This document shows, piece by piece, positions 1 to 9,546 of a DNA stretch of 64,000 nucleotides (position 1 is its first letter; each line of letters opens with the position of its first letter). Made by a program: the position numbers and the translations under genes. A model generated the notes under the pieces. That model made no database searches, had not been told where the DNA came from, and saw only the letters and a program-made list of their open reading frames with translations. The stretch comes from Alphaproteobacteria bacterium (lineage in GTDB: Bacteria; Pseudomonadota; Alphaproteobacteria; TMED109), in NCBI GenBank assembly GCA_022825705.1, contig JAJDWH010000028.1, positions 1 through 64,000 on the forward strand, in the 5' to 3' direction.

Positions 1-2
1 AC

Positions 3-1922
3 GATGCCGCGCCCGCGGTGCCCGAACTCACCGTCGGCGACGCGACGGCCAACGAGGCCGACCGGTTCATGTGGTTCACGGTGAAGCTTGGCATGGCCTC
101 GAACCGGCCGGTCTCGGTCTCCTACCGGACCCGGGAATCGACGCCGGTCTCGGCGCGCAAGAACCAGGACTTCCTCCAGTACGACTTCGGGTCCCTCACC
201 TTCCGTCCGGGGGAGACGAGCAAGCGGTTCTGGGTCTACCTCTTCAACGACAACCACGACGAGGACGCGGAGACCTTCGAGGTGGTGCTGTCGAGCCCGA
301 CGGGCGGTGCGAGGATCGCCGACGGGGTGGGCGTGGGCACCATCGTGAACTCGGACCCGATGCCGGCGGCGTGGCTGGCGCGCTTCGGGCGCACGGTGGC
401 GGAGCAGGCGCTCGACGGGATCGCGGGCCGCATCGCGGCGCCGCGCGCGGCGGGCATGCAGGGCGCGATTGCCGGGCAGGCGCTGAACCTCGATCCAGGA
501 TCGAGGTCCGGGGCGGCGAACGGCAATGCGTCCATCGCGGGCGTCGAAGGCGCCGGGCCGCTGGCGCTGTCCGGCCTCGATGCTCCTGCCGCGCGCTTCG
601 GTGCGGGTGGCTTCGGCCACGACGCCCACGGCTTCGGCCAGGGCTTCGCGCAATCCCGCACCATGACGGGGCTGGAGGCGCTGCTGGGCTCCAGCTTCAC
701 CGCGACGGGGGAGACCGACGCCACCGGCGGCAGCCTTGCCTTCTGGGGCCGGGCGGCGCAGTCGAGCTTCGACGGCCGCGAGGGCGCGTTCTCGCTCGAC
801 GGCGAGACGACCACCGCCATGCTGGGCGCGGACTATGCGCGCGGCAACTGGCTGGTCGGGCTCGCGCTGATGCAGAGCAGCGGCGAGGGCGGCTATGCCG
901 ACAGGTCTGCCGGCCCCCGCCCCGCCTCGCAGACCTGCCCGGAGGATGCGGACGAGAGTCTGTGCAACGGTGCGGTGCGGGAGGGCGACGGCAAGGTGGA
1001 GGCGTCGCTGACGGCGGCGGTTCCCTACGCGGCCATCCAGGCGTCCGAACGAATCAGGCTCTGGGGCGCCGCCGGCCATGGCACGGGCGAGGTGACGCTC
1101 AAGCCGGAAATGGGCGGCTCGCTCAAGTCGGACATCTCCTGGACGATGGCGGCGGCGGGCGCGCGCGGCGACGTGATTGCCCCGCCGAAGGAAGGGAGCG
1201 GTCCCGCGCTGGCGCTGACTACGGATGCGCTGTGGGCGCGCACGTCCTCGGAGAAGACGCACGACCTTGCGGCGTCCGACTCCGACGTGACGCGGCTGCG
1301 GCTGGGTCTCGAAGGCAGCTACCGCGTGGCGCTCGACGGAGGCGGGCATCTGACGCCCAAGGTCGAGATTGGCGCGCGCCATGACGGCGGCGACGCCGAG
1401 ACCGGCACGGGTCTGGAAGCCGGCGGCGGCGTCGCCTGGGTCGATCCGGCGCTCGGACTCTCGCTCGACCTCTCGGGCCGGACGCTGATCGCGCACGGCT
1501 CGGACGATCTGGAGGACCGGGGCTTCGCCGCCTCGCTGGCCTTCGATCCGAACCCGGCGACAAGGCGCGGCCCGTCGCTGACGCTAAGCCAGCAGATCGG
1601 CGGGCGGGCCGAGGGCGGTCTCGACGCGCTGTTCGCGACCGATCCGCTGGCCGACCGCACGGGCGGCGGCAATACCGACAGCCGCTGGCAGGCGGAAGCG
1701 GCCTGGGGCTTTCCGGCCTTCTCCAGCCGCTTCACCGACAGCCCGCATGTCGGGCTCGGACTCGCTACCGGAGCGCGCGACTACAGCGTCGGCTGGCGGC
1801 TGACGCCGGAGGCCAATGCCAACGCGCCCGATCTCTCCTTCGGGGTGAAGGCGACGCGCCGCGAGAGCGATGCGGCGGCGGCGGAGCACATCGTCGGGTT
1901 CGAGCTTCGGGCGCGCTGGTGA
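3..1922 (+). CDS. Calx-beta domain / outer-membrane beta-barrel protein, C-terminal part
   Basis: The reading frame is open to the left edge, so the true N-terminus lies outside the window. The first ~110 residues look like a Calx-beta domain: an acidic, beta-rich segment ending in DEDAETFEVVLSSP and a GTIVNSDP strand. A PAAWLARFGRTVAEQALDGI segment and a Gly/Ala-rich linker follow. The last ~400 residues have alternating aromatic/hydrophobic strands with Asp/Gly turns and end in FELRARW, a terminal aromatic typical of barrels recognised by the BAM machinery. The layout matches large adhesin-like autotransporters, with a calcium-binding passenger and a translocator barrel. Surface location and adhesion are inferred from family. 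Confidence 0.75.
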   Translation, partial: DAAPAVPELTVGDATANEADRFMWFTVKLGMASNRPVSVSYRTRESTPVSARKNQDFLQYDFGSLTFRPGETSKRFWVYLFNDNHDEDAETFEVVLSSPTGGARIADGVGVGTIVNSDPMPAAWLARFGRTVAEQALDGIAGRIAAPRAAGMQGAIAGQALNLDPGSRSGAANGNASIAGVEGAGPLALSGLDAPAARFGAGGFGHDAHGFGQGFAQSRTMTGLEALLGSSFTATGETDATGGSLAFWGRAAQSSFDGREGAFSLDGETTTAMLGADYARGNWLVGLALMQSSGEGGYADRSAGPRPASQTCPEDADESLCNGAVREGDGKVEASLTAAVPYAAIQASERIRLWGAAGHGTGEVTLKPEMGGSLKSDISWTMAAAGARGDVIAPPKEGSGPALALTTDALWARTSSEKTHDLAASDSDVTRLRLGLEGSYRVALDGGGHLTPKVEIGARHDGGDAETGTGLEAGGGVAWVDPALGLSLDLSGRTLIAHGSDDLEDRGFAASLAFDPNPATRRGPSLTLSQQIGGRAEGGLDALFATDPLADRTGGGNTDSRWQAEAAWGFPAFSSRFTDSPHVGLGLATGARDYSVGWRLTPEANANAPDLSFGVKATRRESDAAAAEHIVGFELRARW

Positions 1923-1945
1923 GGCGGGGGTGACCGCGCCGCGCG

Positions 1946-2691
1946 ATGGGTGCGGGCGACCTCGCGGGGGCCTGGGCCTTGCTCCGGCTCGACAGGGAAT
2001 ACCGGGCGGCGTGGCGCGAACACGCTGCCCGGCCCCGATACGAGGGCGGCACAGCGTTCCCGGTGCGTATCGGCTCCGGGGCAGACAGGATCGCCGAACG
2101 GGACTGGAGCCTGCTCGCCTTCGAGGACCCCGAGGGCGATGCGGTCTCCGCCTTCTTCGACACGCCCATGCTGGAGGGCGAAGGCTCGTCCACGGCGACG
2201 CCCCTGCTGGCGATGCTGGAAGCCGCCGGAGCGCGGGTCGAGGGGCTCCGCCTCGGCGACGGCGCGCTGGTTCTGAAAGTGGAAGCCGGGGACAGGGCCG
2301 TACAGGCGCGCATCGAGGACCCGGCGCCCCTGCTGGCGGGCGGCGGGGTCCGGCTGTTCCACGATTGGGGCCTCGCGCTGCCGGTTGCCATCGCCCGGCT
2401 GGGCGACCTGTGGAGCGTCTGCGGCGGGGACCCTTCGACGGGCGAGGCCCCTCGGCACGGGATCGGCGGGCGGGCTCACGGGAACGGAAACGGGCGGAAC
2501 TGTTAACCGTGCTCGAAGCCGACCAGAACGGGCTGACCTGGCGCGAGATCGCGGAAGTGCTTTGGGGCAAGGAGCGCGTCGCGGAAGACTGGTGGGAGGA
2601 CGGGTGGATGCGGGCGAGGATCAGGCGCCGTCTCGAAAAGGCTCGCGCCATGCTGAAGGGCTACCGCGACATCGCCGCCGGGCGAAAGTGA
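1946..2691 (+). pseudogene. DUF2285-like transcriptional regulator, apparently frameshifted
   Basis: An ORF starts at 1946, 24 bases after the barrel gene, with an N-terminal block (WALLRLDREYRAAW) typical of the small regulator-like domain that precedes DUF2285. It continues as family-like sequence to about LGDLWSV, then turns into low-complexity sequence and stops at 2506. A DUF2285-like helix-turn-helix end (LTWREIAEVLWGKERVAEDW ... MLKGYRDI) sits in another frame up to 2691. The two halves make one normal-sized protein if a frameshift lies around 2410-2450. DUF2285 proteins are often found near integrative elements. It may be a decayed gene, a sequence error, or a real -1/+1 shift; the family call is from memory of the motifs. 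Confidence 0.5.
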
Positions 2692-3105
2692 CGATGAACG
2701 GGGCCGCTTCGCGGCATGCTCCGGGCTTTGAAAGCCTGCGGGTTTGCAGTAGGGTCGTGTCCTGAACGTGGCGGGGATCGGAGGTTCGGAACGGGAAGGA
2801 ACGACGGGCCGCGGATGGAACAACTCATTGTTTGCAAAGGATAATGGTTCCGGGGCAGACAGCGGATGCGGCATTCGTCATTTGCATCGCAGATGCGTCG
2901 GGTGTGCGGGGTCATCAAGCCGGGGGGACAGGCAACCATGGCTGGCGGTGCCAGTCGCCGCGACGGTTGGTTGAAGGCACCAGCATGTTATCGGTTCGAC
3001 GGACGAATCCTCGCTGCGTTCGGTCAGGTACCAAGGTGCCGGGAAGCATTTGGGATATGGCGGCGGGGGCCTGTGGTAGCTAGGCGCAGTGTGCGCGGCC
3101 GAAGG
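2692..3105. other. Intergenic, 414 bp, nothing recognised
   Basis: This stretch lies between the frameshifted regulator and the convergent 3' end of the RpiR gene. Short ORFs occur but none has a family-like sequence, and no clear hairpin terminator was seen. Confidence 0.6.
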
Positions 3106-4032
3106 CTATTCGTCGGCGAATCTGCGGCGGTCGGCCTCAATTCGCTTAATGCGGTCCGTTGCTGTCTCTTCCGCGCCGAGCACGATAAACCCGACCAGCA
3201 TTTCCACAATCGCGAGTGCGCTGACATGGGAGCGGAAGAAGGACGGACTCTGGACAGGGACGATCAACAGGCGGTCGGACACGGCAGCCAACGGGGTCGT
3301 TCGGCTTTCCGTGATCCCCACAATGAGCGCCCCGCGTTCCTGTGCGAGTTCAGCCACGCGGATCGTGCCCCCGGATGGCAGTGCTGCGGCCAGGCAGATC
3401 ACTGCATCCCGGTTCGTGATGTCGACGAGACCGTCGCCGACGCTGCCGGACTCGCATCCGATCAGGCGGAATGACGGCACTACCATGTTGCCCAGGGACT
3501 GTAGGTATCTCGCCACATGCTGTGATGCGTGAGCGGCGGCGAGGTAGATTCTGTCGCGGGAGCGCAGTTCGTCGGCGAGTTCGGCGATAAGTCCGGAATC
3601 GACGTTCTCGAAGGTGGCGGCCAGATTGCCGAGGGCTGTCTGGCGGAACTGGTGCCAAAGTTCTTCCGGCCGGCGGTCGGTACCCTCAAGGGCGGCGACG
3701 TGATCCGGAACGGAGTCCCCCACCGGTTTGCCGGTGTGGACTCGATGGCGATAGACGGCCCGCAGCCCGCTATATCCGGCAAAGCCCAACCGTTGCGCGA
3801 GCCGTGAGAAGTTGGGTGCCGCAACATTTGCCGCGCGGGCGATTTCGCGCATTGACATCGTGACGACGTCAGCCGGATGGTCCAGCATGTACGCTGCCGC
3901 CTGACCGAGTGTCGGCGACAAGGTCGGCCGGACCCTCGTCAAGCGCTCCCGGACACGCTCGTACTCGTCCTTTGCATCGCCTGCGGCTGCGCGCAGTCCT
4001 GCGCTCACGTTGGCCGGCATCTCATCTATCAA
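3106..4032 (-). CDS. MurR/RpiR family transcriptional regulator (HTH + SIS)
   Basis: This 308-residue protein has the two-domain plan of the RpiR family. Residues ~25-100 form the N-terminal HTH_6 DNA-binding domain (MSMREIARAANVAAPNFSRLAQRLGF read in parts). Residues ~130-275 form a SIS sugar-phosphate-binding domain (DRIYLAAAHASQHVARYL; ITNRDAVICLAAALPSGGT). These proteins sense phosphosugars or related metabolites and repress or activate nearby catabolic genes. The nearest neighbour upstream is ugd, so a link to sugar-nucleotide metabolism is possible, but no operon is formed and the ligand is unknown. A TTGACA hexamer lies on this strand about 35 bases before the start (4067-4072), without a convincing -10 box. 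Confidence 0.85.
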   Translation of the reverse strand: MIDEMPANVSAGLRAAAGDAKDEYERVRERLTRVRPTLSPTLGQAAAYMLDHPADVVTMSMREIARAANVAAPNFSRLAQRLGFAGYSGLRAVYRHRVHTGKPVGDSVPDHVAALEGTDRRPEELWHQFRQTALGNLAATFENVDSGLIAELADELRSRDRIYLAAAHASQHVARYLQSLGNMVVPSFRLIGCESGSVGDGLVDITNRDAVICLAAALPSGGTIRVAELAQERGALIVGITESRTTPLAAVSDRLLIVPVQSPSFFRSHVSALAIVEMLVGFIVLGAEETATDRIKRIEADRRRFADE

Positions 4033-4393
4033 GCTGGCGCCAGGTGAAGGATGCCATCCAGTTTACTGTCAAGGATTGCGCAAGTATTGAACCATTTTGC
4101 CCACGCGTTGCCGGAATATCGCGGCGCCGACCGCGACTCCGAGTCAGCCGGGGAGTGCGGGCGCCTCGAGAAGCCGATAGTTAACCTGTTAAAATCGATG
4201 GAATTACGGCTCTGTGCTGCCGTGCATTGGCCGGTTCCTCTCGAAGCCAGGGTCCGGTAGCGGTCGACCAACTGCGACCCGATTGGTCCCACTGTTTCGC
4301 AACCTCGGCGGATTCCGTAGCCCACGTCTCGGTGCAGAACGGAGCCTCAGCCGGGCTGTCCTTCCGTTCTCACGTACAGGTATCGGAGCGAGG
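4033..4393. other. Intergenic, 361 bp, upstream of the RpiR gene
   Basis: Both flanking genes read leftward, so this holds the RpiR promoter and the 3' end region of ugd. A TTGACA on the minus strand is the only promoter-like signal. No coding sequence was recognised. Confidence 0.5.
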
Positions 4394-5776
4394 TCAGTCG
4401 GGCATTCGGCCACGGTCAATGCCGAGCGCGGGGGTCGGTTGAACCCGACCGCGTCCGACCCCGTAGTAGTGCAGGCCGGCACTCTGCAGGTCCTGCGGGT
4501 CCAGTGCATTCCGAAGGTCGACGACGATGGGTTCACGCAGGAGTGCTGCCATCCGTTGTGCGGACAGGCTGCGGAACTCGTCCCATTCCGTGAGCACCAC
4601 CAACGCGTCAGCTCTCCTCATGGCTTCCTCGGCGGACTCGGCCCAGAGCACACCTCGAAACGCCGGCACAGTGCGAGCATTGGCAGAGGCCGCAGGGTCG
4701 TACGCGGAGACCGATGCTCCCATGGCTATCAGCTCGGGAATGATGACGAGGCTCGGAGCTTCGCGGAGGTCATCGGTGTTCGGTTTGAAGGTCACCCCCA
4801 GGACCGCAATCCGTTTGCCCGCAACACTGCCCTCCATCACCGCACGAATGCGCTCAGCCATGGCATGTTTTCGCCCGTCATTCACGCGAATGGTTGCCTC
4901 GACCAATTGGGCATCGACGCCATGTTCCCGAGCGACCGCGACGAGTGCGTCCGCGTCCTTCGGGAAACAGCTGCCTCCGAACCCGGGGCCGGCCCGCAAG
5001 AACCTTGGCCCAATGCGTTGGTCGAGCCCCAATCCGCGGGCCAGGTCCTGCACGTCCGCGTTGCACTGTTCGCACAGGTCCGCCATCTCGTTGATGAACG
5101 AGACTTTCATGGCGAGAAACGAATTGGACGTCAGCTTGATGAGTTCCGCGGTTGCGCGGTCGGTAAACATCATCGGCGTACCGCGAACAATGAGCGGGGC
5201 ATAGAGCTCCCGAAGTACACGCTCCGCGTGCGCGTCCTCGGTTCCGCAAATGACACGGTCGGGACGCATGAAGTCTTCGATCGCCGACCCTTCCCGCAGG
5301 AACTCGGGGTTCGAGGCGACGTCGAAGTCGCGTCCGGGCATTAGTTCCGGCCGCGAAGCGATGACGAGTTGCTCAATGGAGCTTGCCGTGCCGACCGGTA
5401 CCGTTGATTTGGTCACGATGACGGTTCGCCCCTGCGTCGGGTCGAGGCGTTCCGCGATGCCTCGGGCAGCCTGGTTCACGAAGCTGAGATCGGCTGCTTG
5501 ACTGTCACGTCGCGTCGGCGTGCCCACCGCAATGAAGACCGCATCGGCCCGCGCGATCTCGTCTCCGAGGTCGTCACGGAAGACCAGTCGTCCGGCGCCG
5601 GCATTTCGCTCGGCGAGTTCCTCGAGGCCGGGCTCAAAGATGGGGATGTGTCCTTTTCGCAGTTGGCGAATGCGCTCTGCGTTGGAATCGACGCAAGTCA
5701 CATCGATACCGGCCTCGGCGAAACAGGCACTGGAAACAAGCCCGACATAACCGGCGCCCACGATCACGATTTGCAT
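4394..5776 (-). CDS. ugd: UDP-glucose 6-dehydrogenase
   Basis: The product oxidises UDP-glucose to UDP-glucuronate with two NAD+, feeding capsule, exopolysaccharide or LPS synthesis. The open frame runs further upstream, but the start was placed at 5776 because MQIVIVGAGYVGLVSSACFA is the normal family N-terminus. Seen in order are the GAGYVG Rossmann motif at residues ~7-12, a central helical linker with FINEMADLCE, the catalytic-cysteine motif GFGGSCFPKDADAL near residue 260, and the C-terminal UDP-binding domain (AVLGVTFKPNTDDLREAPS). At 460 residues it is slightly long, with an Arg/Gly-rich tail. It stands alone: no glycosyltransferase cluster adjoins it here. Confidence 0.95.
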   Translation of the reverse strand: MQIVIVGAGYVGLVSSACFAEAGIDVTCVDSNAERIRQLRKGHIPIFEPGLEELAERNAGAGRLVFRDDLGDEIARADAVFIAVGTPTRRDSQAADLSFVNQAARGIAERLDPTQGRTVIVTKSTVPVGTASSIEQLVIASRPELMPGRDFDVASNPEFLREGSAIEDFMRPDRVICGTEDAHAERVLRELYAPLIVRGTPMMFTDRATAELIKLTSNSFLAMKVSFINEMADLCEQCNADVQDLARGLGLDQRIGPRFLRAGPGFGGSCFPKDADALVAVAREHGVDAQLVEATIRVNDGRKHAMAERIRAVMEGSVAGKRIAVLGVTFKPNTDDLREAPSLVIIPELIAMGASVSAYDPAASANARTVPAFRGVLWAESAEEAMRRADALVVLTEWDEFRSLSAQRMAALLREPIVVDLRNALDPQDLQSAGLHYYGVGRGRVQPTPALGIDRGRMPD

Positions 5777-6146
5777 GGTTCGCTCCGACTGCATTGCCTG
5801 GGGCGTCGCACCGGCGTCGCGGCGGCGGAAACGCGCTTGCTGCCCGATCCACGCCTCGTCGGTTGAACTGGCGAAGCCACAGTAACGCAAATGGCTGTTG
5901 TGATTTCGTGGCAGTCGCATCCGTTGCCGAGAATCCATGTGGCCATGGCATCACGCGAACAACGGTTGGCTCCCGGTTTGACCGCTAGGGACGGAGATTC
6001 GGTGCCGCCGGACAGTGCCAATGGTGGACAACGGCGGGCCGGGTCCCCAATTCGTGATTGGTCGCGCGCAATCGCGTGGCCTCCCGGCGCCCACGCTGGC
6101 ATGGAGCTTCGGCGATGGCTGCAATCGAACACTCTGATGGGAGCCG
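5777..6146. other. Divergent intergenic region, ugd / M48 protease
   Basis: About 370 bp separate two divergent genes and should hold both promoters. No box, palindrome or small gene could be called. Part of it may be coding if the M48 gene starts further upstream. Confidence 0.45.
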
Positions 6147-7853
6147 TTGCGCGGTTGGATGCGCACGAAGGGAGTTCGTGCCGTGACTGCACGGCCGGAA
6201 CCGTGCGTCGGATTTCGGGAGTTGCTGACCAACAAGCGACACACGACATGGACTGGACCAGGGGCTGGCCGGTTTCAAAATGCACTGATCAGGTTTGGCA
6301 ACGGGGCACGTGCGTCGGCGTGCTTGGCGATCCTGGTTGTGATTGCCGGCTGTTCTGCGAATCCGATCACCGGCGAAAACGAACTCGTACTGTTCTCGAC
6401 CGAGTACGAGATCAACACCGGTGAGAACTACTATCTGCCAGCCCAGCAGGCAGGAGGAGGGCGCTACACTGCGGACCCGGCGCTTTCGGCGTACGTCGCG
6501 TCCGTGGGGAAGCGAATTGCCGCTGTCAGCGACCGGACCCTACCGTTCGAGTTCGTGGTGCTGAACGACAGCACACCGAATGCTTGGGCACTTCCGGGCG
6601 GCAAGATTGCGATCAACCGCGGTCTCCTGGTGGAGCTGGACAACGAGGCGGAGCTTGCCGCGGTGCTGGCCCACGAGATCGTGCACGCCGCGGCGAGGCA
6701 TGGCGCGCAGGCCATGAATCGCGACCTGATCTTCAATCTGATCCACCAGGCCGCCGCTCTATCCGGCAAGGCGTCCGATGAACTTCTGGGCGTCGGTCGC
6801 GTGGCGTTCCACCTCGTCGGTCAGCGGTACAGCCGCGACGCCGAGCGTGAGGCGGACTACCACGGCATCCGCTACATGCGTGCTGCCGGCTACGACGCCA
6901 GTGCCGCCGTGACACTGCAGGAGAAGTTTCTCGCACTTGCGACGAGCGGCGAACGAGACTGGCTCTCGGGCCTGTTTGCAAGTCATCCGCCCTCCGCGGA
7001 ACGAGTGGCCAACAACCGTGCGGCAAGCGCGGCGTTTCCGCCTGGCGGCGACCTTGGCCGGGCCCGTTATCAGGACCGCATTGCGTATCTGCTCGACCGA
7101 CGATCCGCCTATGGGCAGGCGGATCAAGCGAACCGCCTGTTCGAGGAGTTGCCTGCAGATGGCCTCCGCCTGATCGAGGAAGCCGTGCATGCGGAGCCTC
7201 GCGAGGCACGATTCCACGGCATCAGGGGTAAGGTGCTGGCGCGGCAGGGCCGATTGATCGACGCGGTCGACGCCTATGGCGCGGCGATCAGCCGCGGCGC
7301 AGACTATTTCGAGCACTTTCTCGGCCGTGGATTGGCGTATCGGTTCCTTGATGACCGGACCCGCGCCAAAGCGGATCTGGAACGCAGCATCGAGCTGCTT
7401 CCGACCGCGCTCGCCAGCTACGTGCTGGGCGACATGATGCTCGCGGAGGGCCGGCGCCCGGAGGCCAAACGTCTGTTCGAGTCCGTCGGGAACGCCAGCG
7501 GCCCGATCGGTGCCGCAGCTCGCGAGGACTTTGTCATTCTGGACATTGCGGACCGTCCGCAACGCCACGTTTCGGCCAGATCCGTCCTCGACAATGGGCG
7601 AATCTTGGTGGAGATCGGAAATACGACAGCGCACACCCTGCGTGGCGTTGCACTTCGTATCGATGCCGACGTCAACGGAACTCCGATCTCCCGCCGCCTG
7701 CCGAATTTGCGCCTCGAGGCGCATGCCCGCCGCGTCGTGGACAGCGGTCTCTACTACCGCGATACGGATGCGATCCGCGTTGCCGCCGAAGTGCTTCGCG
7801 CCGTTCCGGTTACGGAGCCACGTGAGGCGCGGCCATACAGGGCCTATCCCTAG
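6147..7853 (+). CDS. M48 family metalloprotease with TPR tail, lipoprotein
   Basis: This is a zinc endopeptidase of the BepA/LoiP type, expected in the periplasm and linked to outer-membrane protein quality control. The HEIVHAAARHG zinc motif is followed ~45 residues later by the third-ligand region (RDAEREADYHGIRYM). The C-terminal ~250 residues look like TPR helices followed by a small beta domain. A lipobox, VVIAGC, has its Cys at residue 69 of the longest frame, so the natural start is probably downstream of 6147. No ATG, GTG or TTG suits; CTG at 6285 would give a normal lipoprotein signal peptide. The family call is firm and the start is not. Confidence 0.85.
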   Translation: MRGWMRTKGVRAVTARPEPCVGFRELLTNKRHTTWTGPGAGRFQNALIRFGNGARASACLAILVVIAGCSANPITGENELVLFSTEYEINTGENYYLPAQQAGGGRYTADPALSAYVASVGKRIAAVSDRTLPFEFVVLNDSTPNAWALPGGKIAINRGLLVELDNEAELAAVLAHEIVHAAARHGAQAMNRDLIFNLIHQAAALSGKASDELLGVGRVAFHLVGQRYSRDAEREADYHGIRYMRAAGYDASAAVTLQEKFLALATSGERDWLSGLFASHPPSAERVANNRAASAAFPPGGDLGRARYQDRIAYLLDRRSAYGQADQANRLFEELPADGLRLIEEAVHAEPREARFHGIRGKVLARQGRLIDAVDAYGAAISRGADYFEHFLGRGLAYRFLDDRTRAKADLERSIELLPTALASYVLGDMMLAEGRRPEAKRLFESVGNASGPIGAAAREDFVILDIADRPQRHVSARSVLDNGRILVEIGNTTAHTLRGVALRIDADVNGTPISRRLPNLRLEAHARRVVDSGLYYRDTDAIRVAAEVLRAVPVTEPREARPYRAYP

Positions 7854-8071
7854 CAAGCCGACGATCGTGCAAGGGATCCCTGAGGGCAGTCGGCATCAGT
7901 GCGCTCGCCGGAGCGGCCGCGTTTCGAAGCACTTCCTTCCATGCCGACGGCCACGTGCGTGCGGTCGATCCAAGTAACGGCTGACCGGCACAGGCTGCAA
8001 TCGGCGATCTGGCTAGCCACAGCTAGTCGTGCCGTGCTGGTGGCCGGCGCCCGTCGCCGAGCGAATTCCGG

Positions 8072-8392
8072 TCACCCGGAGGCATCCTCGAAGTGGCCGT
8101 AGCCGTAGTACCAGAGGCTGCCGGCCTGGTGCGACGTCCGCAGCGTATGTACGGCGCCCGCCGGAATCCGCACGAGATCCCCAGGCACACAACGGGCGAC
8201 GTCACCCGCCACTTCGATCTCGAGCTCGCCCTCAGCCACGACGACAAATTCGTCCGTGTCGTGGACAAAGTCCGCCCAGACCTGTCCCGGCGGATCTCGG
8301 AAGACGCCGAAGGAGAATTCCGGATGATCAGCCCTTACCGTGTCGCGTGAGACGGGAACCGTATACGCCCCGTGCCGAAAGAAATCGTGCAT
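8072..8392 (-). CDS. Small cupin-fold protein
   Basis: This 106-residue single-domain cupin starts at 8392 (MHDFFRHGAYTV) behind a purine-rich AAGGGA ribosome-binding site. The cupin strands are clear: DFVHDTDEFVVVAEGELEIE, then GDLVRIPAGAVHTL. In motif 1 the usual HxH is reduced to a single His with Asp/Glu (HDTDEFVVV), while motif 2 keeps PAGAVH, so metal binding is possible but not certain. The substrate is unknown; such proteins are often sugar isomerases, oxygenases or sensors. It converges with the M48 gene across 218 bp. Confidence 0.75.
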   Translation of the reverse strand: MHDFFRHGAYTVPVSRDTVRADHPEFSFGVFRDPPGQVWADFVHDTDEFVVVAEGELEIEVAGDVARCVPGDLVRIPAGAVHTLRTSHQAGSLWYYGYGHFEDASG

Positions 8393-8768
8393 CCCCGGTT
8401 CCCTTCCGAACTGCAGTTGCCGGGACCGGCCGCAGCCGATCATCGATGGTCAAGATTGACGTCGCAGTGGCCCTGTCGCCCTCTCGACCCCGCAGAAATC
8501 ATGATAATTCCTACCTGGATCTGTCACGATGCAAAGGGGGCGATGCCGACACGCCTTCCGCATCAAAGTCTTCGGGCGCCCGGCCTGGCGAGAGGCGGTG
8601 GCCGTGTCCGGATGGGCATAGGCTGACGTTTCCGCAGTGCCTGATGCGGCGGGTGAGTTGGCGAAGCGTGCCTTCACAGCTTGTCTCGATCAACGTGACA
8701 TTCGCCTTGCGGCGCGGGCACAGCTCGAATGCCGGTGACTGCAGCTCACCGCCCAAAGGAGCGAACCT
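8393..8768. other. Divergent intergenic region, cupin / SRPBCC
   Basis: A 376-bp region between divergent genes. It ends in a good ribosome-binding site (AAAGGAG at ~8756-8762) for the rightward gene. Nothing else was recognised. Confidence 0.5.
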
Positions 8769-9272
8769 GTGTTGATGAAGTGGATTGTCGGAACCGTGGT
8801 CTCGCTAGCGCTGGCCCTCGTGATTCTGTTCCTTCTCGGTCGCGAGACGTTTCACGCCGAGATCACCATAGACGCCACGCCGGAGGAGGTCTGGTCGGTG
8901 CTGACTGACGCCTCCAACTATGCGGCATGGAACCCGCTGCTTGTCCCGATCAGTGGCGAGATCCGCGAGGGCGGGGAAGTCGAGTACCGAATGACCCAGC
9001 CCGACGGCACGCAGTCCATCATGAAATCCACAGTCGAGAAGGTGGTCGCCCTGAAGGAACTCCATCAGCACGCCGGGATACCGGGCATCCTGACAGCCCA
9101 CCACAGCTATCGACTGGAACCGACGCAGGGTGGAACACGCCTGATTCAGCATGAAGTCGACAATGGTGTCGCCATGCTGTTCTGGGATTCGAGCTGGGTC
9201 CAACCGACCTACGAAGCGGTCAACCAAGCGCTCAAGCTCCGTGTCGAGGGGCTGAGAGAGTCCCAGCGATAG
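8769..9272 (+). CDS. Membrane-anchored SRPBCC (START-like) domain protein
   Basis: The 167-residue product has one N-terminal membrane helix (residues ~4-24, VSLALALVILFLL) and then a START/SRPBCC helix-grip domain (FHAEITIDATPEEVWSVLTD ... YAAWNPLL). The Pro-Glu-Glu-Val-Trp and Trp-Asn-Pro signatures are standard for the polyketide-cyclase/dehydrase-like branch, which binds hydrophobic ligands. The start is GTG at 8769 rather than ATG at 8775, because AAAGGAG lies 6-8 bases upstream of the GTG. The ligand and role are unknown. Confidence 0.8.
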   Translation: MLMKWIVGTVVSLALALVILFLLGRETFHAEITIDATPEEVWSVLTDASNYAAWNPLLVPISGEIREGGEVEYRMTQPDGTQSIMKSTVEKVVALKELHQHAGIPGILTAHHSYRLEPTQGGTRLIQHEVDNGVAMLFWDSSWVQPTYEAVNQALKLRVEGLRESQR

Positions 9273-9546
9273 TCGGTCTTCGGCCGGCGAGCCTCATTCT
9301 TGATCGGTTATCCCGGCCGTCAGCGCCCACGCTTCGCGAAGGCGGTCCCCGCTCCGGAAACAGGGCCGAACCCCGGTTCGACCGGCGGATACTCCTCGGT
9401 CCATGGCTGCCGTTAAGGACTCCACGTTACTGCGCTTCGGGTCCGGACATGGTTGACTGGTGCGCGGCCGAGCACGGCGGATCGGCAATAGTGATAGCTT
9501 CACAACGGAAGCGGTAGCTCCACATCGGGAAGGATGGGGTAACGAA

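Noticed and set aside
236-820. Long antisense frames under the first gene (and many others across the window)
   Set aside because: High G+C makes long antisense frames common; these have no family-like sequence or ribosome-binding site.
4067-4072. TTGACA as a promoter for the RpiR gene
   Set aside because: No -10 box at proper spacing, so it was only mentioned, not called.
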